Part shown: one piece after another, positions 61,170 through 64,000 of the stretch
Position numbering within the stretch: the first letter of the stretch is position 1
Layout of the letters: every line of letters starts with the position of its first letter
NCBI GenBank assembly: GCA_963768585.1
Contig: CAVYIF010000018.1
Coordinates: forward strand, 432,802 to 496,801
Length of the DNA stretch: 64,000 bases
Source: CAVUNY01 sp963768585
GTDB lineage: Bacteria; Chloroflexota; Anaerolineae; Anaerolineales; Anaerolineaceae
Direction of reading: 5' to 3'
Translations under genes and position numbers: made by a program
The notes under the pieces: model-generated
What the model was told of the DNA's origin: nothing
Databases searched by the model: none
What the model saw: only the letters and a program-made list of their open reading frames with translations

Positions 61170-61371
61170 GACTTTCAGCCTCTGAATGCGCTTGCTGATT
61201 GGGAATCTGATTTTCAGGCAAATTCAATCCTTCGCCCTTTGCCAACTCATGCAATGACTGAGCGATCAAATAAGCAGCCTGGCTGCGCGGATCTCTATAT
61301 TCTCGATCGGCCGATTTTCTCAATAATCGGAAAGTTTCTTGATCGAGCCGAATTTGCAATCTAATCATCAT
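61159..61371 (-). CDS. CopG/ribbon-helix-helix-like small protein
   Basis: About 70 aa from the ATG at 61371 with a strong GGAGGTGA RBS. MIRLQIRLDQETFRLLRKSADREYRDPRSQAAYLIAQSL has the short strand plus two helices of ribbon-helix-helix repressors or relaxase accessory proteins. It overlaps the split recombinase gene by 11 nt, so it may regulate that recombinase. It could also be an antitoxin, but no toxin gene is adjacent. Confidence 0.72.
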   Translation of the reverse strand: MMIRLQIRLDQETFRLLRKSADREYRDPRSQAAYLIAQSLHELAKGEGLNLPENQIPNQQAHSEAESHAG

Positions 61372-61454
61372 GCGGTCACCTCCACAAAATCCAGTAGAAA
61401 ACAAAAAACTGATGCTTTGATAGCATCAGTTTATCGTCCCGAAATTGACCGTAA

Positions 61455-62198
61455 TTATTTCGTCTTTTCGTCCCCGTTTTCGTCTTTCCGTTTTCTTCGT
61501 TCTATAGCCTTCTTGAATGATTTGTTCGCATGGCCATTCAAATTTTTGGCGTCGTCAAATTCTATAGGATAATTTTCTTTCCAATATTTAAATGCACCCT
61601 CTAAGGAAGTCCCATCCTTGATTAATTTATATGCAGCGTCATAACCTGGGTTTGATGACCGACCAGGTTGAATTTTTTCCCTTTCTTCAGTTTTCTTTGG
61701 ATTAAGATGTTCTCTTTCGATTTCAATAATTTTTTCGTTTATATAATCGGCATATTCAATACTCATATTTGCATAATCGGGCCACGATTTCATATTTGCT
61801 AGGTTCAGAAGGTGATCTGGTGGGAGCACGTGGTTTTCAATCCATAAATCCCAATCTCTCAGCAATCGATTGAAACAAGTTGGGATAACTACATTTTGAA
61901 GATAATCATCGGCAGAAGTGGGAAGATGCTTCAGGTCTTTATAAATAAATGCAAAGGGCCGGGAAAAAATATTAATTCGTGTTAAATTAGGGTTTATCTC
62001 TCGGAGAGTAATTTTTCCGAAATATCCAAGAAGCGGAATTGTAAGCTTTATTTGGCTTAGGCCTGGAGAAATTGTTTCTTGATCGACTTCAGTATTTCCA
62101 TCAGAAACAGGAATGTAAACGAAAATTGCATTATGCAATATTCGCCAGGGCAGGGGAATATTTATTTCTACCAAATTCGAAAAATTATTTTGAGACAT
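61455..62198 (-). CDS. hypothetical protein
   Basis: 247 aa, AT-rich codons, no signal or membrane helix. The N-terminal half is beta-rich (INIPLPWRILHNAIFVYIPV, LTIPLLGYFGKITLREI), the C-terminal half helical and charged, ending in a basic tail (FKKAIERRKRKDENGDEKTK). The middle has EHLNPKKTEEREKI. I recognise no family. It lies between the CopG gene and the main integrase and is probably element-specific. Confidence 0.6.
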   Translation of the reverse strand: MSQNNFSNLVEINIPLPWRILHNAIFVYIPVSDGNTEVDQETISPGLSQIKLTIPLLGYFGKITLREINPNLTRINIFSRPFAFIYKDLKHLPTSADDYLQNVVIPTCFNRLLRDWDLWIENHVLPPDHLLNLANMKSWPDYANMSIEYADYINEKIIEIEREHLNPKKTEEREKIQPGRSSNPGYDAAYKLIKDGTSLEGAFKYWKENYPIEFDDAKNLNGHANKSFKKAIERRKRKDENGDEKTK

Positions 62199-62249
62199 AA
62201 GCGCTGCTTTCGTTTAATCGATTGATCCTTGGCCAATTTAAATGCAAAA

Positions 62250-62269
62250 GCCGCTCTGAAAAGAGCGGC
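62250..62269 (-). terminator. integrase terminator
   Basis: 8-bp GC-rich stem (GCCGCTCT / AGAGCGGC), 4-nt loop, then TTTT on the minus strand. It lies downstream of the integrase. A second hairpin at 62320-62347 (CCCCCA/TGGGGG) has no U-tract. Confidence 0.7.
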
Positions 62270-62377
62270 GTAAATTGTGCTAAAATGGAGCCATCAGCCG
62301 CCCAATTCGGTTGATCACTCCCCCAGGTGTTCTCAGCACCGTGGGGGATTCTTTTCTCAAAAAAATTTTACCATATT

Positions 62378-63310
62378 TTATAGATCTGCATTATCCACCG
62401 GCGAGCCCTTCTTGTGCGCTGCCCGAAAATCCTCTTCGTTCTGGGATAAATAACGCAGGGTCACATTAAGACCGGAATGTCCCAATAACCGGCTGATGGT
62501 CACCGTGTCGACTCCGTTCCTGGCCATCTCGATGGCAAAGCAGCGCCGGAAGTCATGCAGCCCGGGCGGATCCACCCCGGCCGCTGCGGCTCGCCGGCGG
62601 ATCATAGATTTAAGACCATCAGCGGAAAGCCTGGCGCCATCCTGGTTGGCAAACAACGCCGCAGCCGGCTTAAGGCCTGGACGGGTTTTAAGATATCGTA
62701 ATAAAGCTTTGCGGCTCCGAGTTCCCAAAAAGACCTTGCGCGATTTATCGCCCTTGCCGTGTTGGATCCGGACCGCGCCGGACACCAGATCCACATCGAC
62801 CAGGTTTAAGGCGATGAACTCGGACTGCCGGCAGCCGGTATCCAGCAGGCAAAGCAAGATTGCGCGATCGCGGATCGCCGTGCTGGTGGTGCAGGCCTGG
62901 ATCATCTTCTGGATATCAGCGATCGGAACGCCTGGCAGCGGTTGGACCACAACCCGAGGCGCCCGGACCTTGATCATCGGATTGCGGTATTGTCCGTCTG
63001 TTTCCTCCGACCACCAGGTAAGCAGGGCCCGAACGCAGCGATAATAGACGTGGATCCCGCCGGCATTATGCCCGGCTCCTTCCAGGCTCAAGAAGAATTT
63101 GCGCAGCACGTCCGGGGTGAGCTCTTCCAGGTTGACCACCCCGATTCCATCCATCCAGGCGCAAAACTCAGCCAGATAACGTTCATAAAAATGGATCGAT
63201 GCCTTTGAAAGCCGCCAACTCCGGCGCTCAATCAGGAATTGATTGACCGTGTTATACAAAGTGCCGGAAATTATTTGTAAGATCGCATGGTCTATTTTGG
63301 AATTTGGCAT
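62378..63310 (-). CDS. int: tyrosine integrase of the tRNA-Phe element
   Basis: About 310 aa. The core-binding domain (about 20-105) is followed by a catalytic domain with Arg in LDTGCRQSEF, Lys in GKGDKSRKVFLG, HDFRR, His in LLGHSGLNV and Tyr in LRYLSQN. That is the full R-K-H-R-H-Y set, so it should be active. Position next to the tRNA and the 49-bp repeat is canonical for the integrase that made this insertion. The start is the ATG at 63310 or a TTG at 63322; no strong RBS decides it. A shorter paralogue lies at 60223-61169. Confidence 0.93.
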   Translation of the reverse strand: MPNSKIDHAILQIISGTLYNTVNQFLIERRSWRLSKASIHFYERYLAEFCAWMDGIGVVNLEELTPDVLRKFFLSLEGAGHNAGGIHVYYRCVRALLTWWSEETDGQYRNPMIKVRAPRVVVQPLPGVPIADIQKMIQACTTSTAIRDRAILLCLLDTGCRQSEFIALNLVDVDLVSGAVRIQHGKGDKSRKVFLGTRSRKALLRYLKTRPGLKPAAALFANQDGARLSADGLKSMIRRRAAAAGVDPPGLHDFRRCFAIEMARNGVDTVTISRLLGHSGLNVTLRYLSQNEEDFRAAHKKGSPVDNADL

Positions 63311-63328
63311 TAAATTGGGCAATGTAAA

Positions 63329-63367
63329 AGGCCTCCACCACCCCCATATCTGGGAGCGAGGAGGCCT
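63329..63367 (-). terminator. terminator supplied by the island for tRNA-Phe
   Basis: Arms AGGCCTCC / GGAGGCCT (63329-63336 / 63360-63367) flank a 23-nt loop, followed on the minus strand by TTTTAC. It lies downstream of the tRNA gene and replaces the host terminator now at the far end. Confidence 0.65.
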
Positions 63368-63388
63368 CTTACGCCATTTCGCCTACAG

Positions 63389-63437
63389 GTGTGCCGAGTT
63401 GCAGAATCGGACTGCGGACACTGCGATTTTCAGTCGC
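63389..63437. repeat. attR-type direct repeat within tRNA-Phe
   Basis: 49 bp identical to 51412-51460. It covers the 3' 46 nt of the tRNA plus 3 nt beyond. After integration this copy supplies the tRNA's 3' half, so the gene stays whole. Confidence 0.9.
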
Positions 63438-63464
63438 ATGCTCTACCAACTGAGCTAACTCGGC
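63392..63464 (-). tRNA. tRNA-Phe (anticodon GAA), element insertion site
   Basis: 73 nt. Acceptor GCCGAGT/ACTCGGC plus discriminator A, D-arm GCTC/GAGC, anticodon stem TGCGA/TCGCA with loop CTGAAAA. The T-loop reads TCCGATT, with C instead of the near-universal T at position 55, and the first T-stem pair is C-A. The CCA end is not encoded. The same substitutions occur in the left copy. Confidence 0.9.
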
Positions 63465-63549
63465 CTGGCAAAATTGTAAGCGGATTTTAACGGTACTCTT
63501 AAGTCTTGTCAAGCTATTGCCCTTGTAATCCCTTCAAACGGGATTTATA

Positions 63550-64000
63550 ATGGCTAAAAGGTATTTAATGGAAAATAATCTGGAGAACCTCAGAACCGAA
63601 GAAATCCCCGAGTCCGGCCAGCCGCCAACCAATGGTCGCCCGGCCTGGCTGACTTTTCTTACCGAGACGCTGCAAACCATCATATTGGCGATTGTGCTGT
63701 ACTTCTTGATCGATAGTGTCATCGCCCGGGTGCGGGTTGAAAACATCAGCATGCTGCCCACCCTGCAGCCCAACGAGTTTGTCATCGTGAATAAAATGGC
63801 CTATAAGCTGGGCGAAGTGCAGGGCGGAGACATCGTCGTCTTCCACTATCCGCAGGACCCGCGTGAAGATTACATCAAACGTGTGATCGGCGTTCCTGGG
63901 GATACGATCACTGTGGAAGGCCAGCAGGTATATGTCAACAACCGCCCGCTGACCGAACCGTATATTTCCGCGGAGCCGCAGTACTCCGGGTCGTGGACGG
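63550..64000 (+). CDS. lepB: signal peptidase I, partial at window end
   Basis: 150 residues are visible and the frame runs off the window. One membrane helix (LQTIILAIVLYFLIDSVIA) is followed by the catalytic Ser in NISMLPTL (Ser67, where SMxPT is the family motif) and the catalytic Lys in YIKRVIGVPGDTI (Lys110). It cleaves signal peptides outside the membrane. A second in-frame ATG at 63568 has the better RBS (AAAAGG, 6 nt). It diverges from tRNA-Phe. Confidence 0.95.
   Translation, partial: MAKRYLMENNLENLRTEEIPESGQPPTNGRPAWLTFLTETLQTIILAIVLYFLIDSVIARVRVENISMLPTLQPNEFVIVNKMAYKLGEVQGGDIVVFHYPQDPREDYIKRVIGVPGDTITVEGQQVYVNNRPLTEPYISAEPQYSGSWT

Larger units (their letters stand above)
51412..63437. 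mobile_element. 12-kb integrative element in tRNA-Phe
   Basis: The segment is bounded by a perfect 49-bp direct repeat containing nucleotides 28-73 of tRNA-Phe. A full integrase gene abuts the tRNA end. Inside lie a second, split integrase, a CopG-like gene, an initiator-like winged-helix gene with iterons, phage/plasmid-type small genes, and cargo (DUF5677-like protein, lipoprotein, beta-propeller remnant, BNR protein). No capsid, relaxase or type IV secretion gene is seen. It is therefore best read as an integrated plasmid-like or satellite element. AT content is visibly higher than in the chromosome on either side. Confidence 0.88.

Noticed and set aside
60223..63310. Recombinase-in-trio (RIT) element
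   Set aside because: Only two recombinases are present, they are near-paralogues rather than three distinct types, and the tRNA att repeats indicate a standard integrative element.

Overview
The window reads as a chromosomal segment of a Chloroflexi bacterium, most likely an anaerobic Anaerolineae. That assignment is inference from gene content and protein style: Thr/Pro-rich 'TPTPTPT' linkers after lipoprotein signals, GAF-rich SpoIIE regulators, roadblock proteins, BmpA-type nucleoside transport and catabolic carbamoyltransferases. No rRNA or other taxonomic marker is present.

Region 1 (1-24.5 kb, almost all minus strand) is a large catabolic block. Read in transcription order, right to left, it encodes FolD, an 8-oxoguanine/SsnA-type deaminase, adenine deaminase, a GntR/HutC regulator, an aspartate-carbamoyltransferase-like protein, a YgeW-like knotted carbamoyltransferase, carbamate kinase, a BmpA lipoprotein with a two-domain ATPase and two permeases, a threonine-synthase-like enzyme, a GT2 glycosyltransferase, an unassigned fold-type-II PLP enzyme and a dihydropyrimidinase/hydantoinase. 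Three orphan complex-I-like antiporter subunits follow. The set resembles the E. coli ygeW-ssnA and uric-acid-inducible gene clusters. I infer a purine or nucleoside fermentation route that ends in carbamoyl phosphate and ATP. The left edge holds the 3' end of a guanidino-modifying enzyme gene.

Region 2 (25-37.8 kb, mostly plus strand) is regulatory and envelope-related. It has a STAS / RsbW-like kinase / multi-GAF SpoIIE phosphatase partner-switching module, with the phosphatase split by a frameshift. It also has a HAD hydrolase, a DivIC-like protein, tRNA-Leu(CAG), a histidine-kinase-like protein lacking its phosphoacceptor His, a LysM protein, an LCP protein and a Xer-family protein that has lost its catalytic residues.

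Region 3 (38-49.2 kb) holds HtrA and CtpA proteases, a HAD hydrolase with a small membrane protein, and a roadblock / V4R / REC / glycosyltransferase operon. It continues with an FGGY sugar kinase, RsmA next to a frameshifted YabE-like (DUF348-G5-3D) protein, and a membrane glycosyltransferase-like gene whose upstream DNA is an insertion sequence (49222-51079).

Region 4 (51412-63437) is a roughly 12-kb integrated element in a tRNA-Phe gene, bounded by a 49-bp direct repeat of the tRNA 3' part. It carries an intact tyrosine integrase beside the tRNA, a second integrase split by a frameshift, a CopG-like protein, a winged-helix initiator-like gene overlapping four iteron-like repeats, small hypotheticals and lipoprotein/BNR-repeat cargo. 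A remnant resembling one of its genes lies just outside the left att site. The window ends in a partial signal peptidase I gene.

Long, nearly perfect palindromes mark many gene ends, and several sit inside a dispersed C-rich/palindrome/G-rich repeat.
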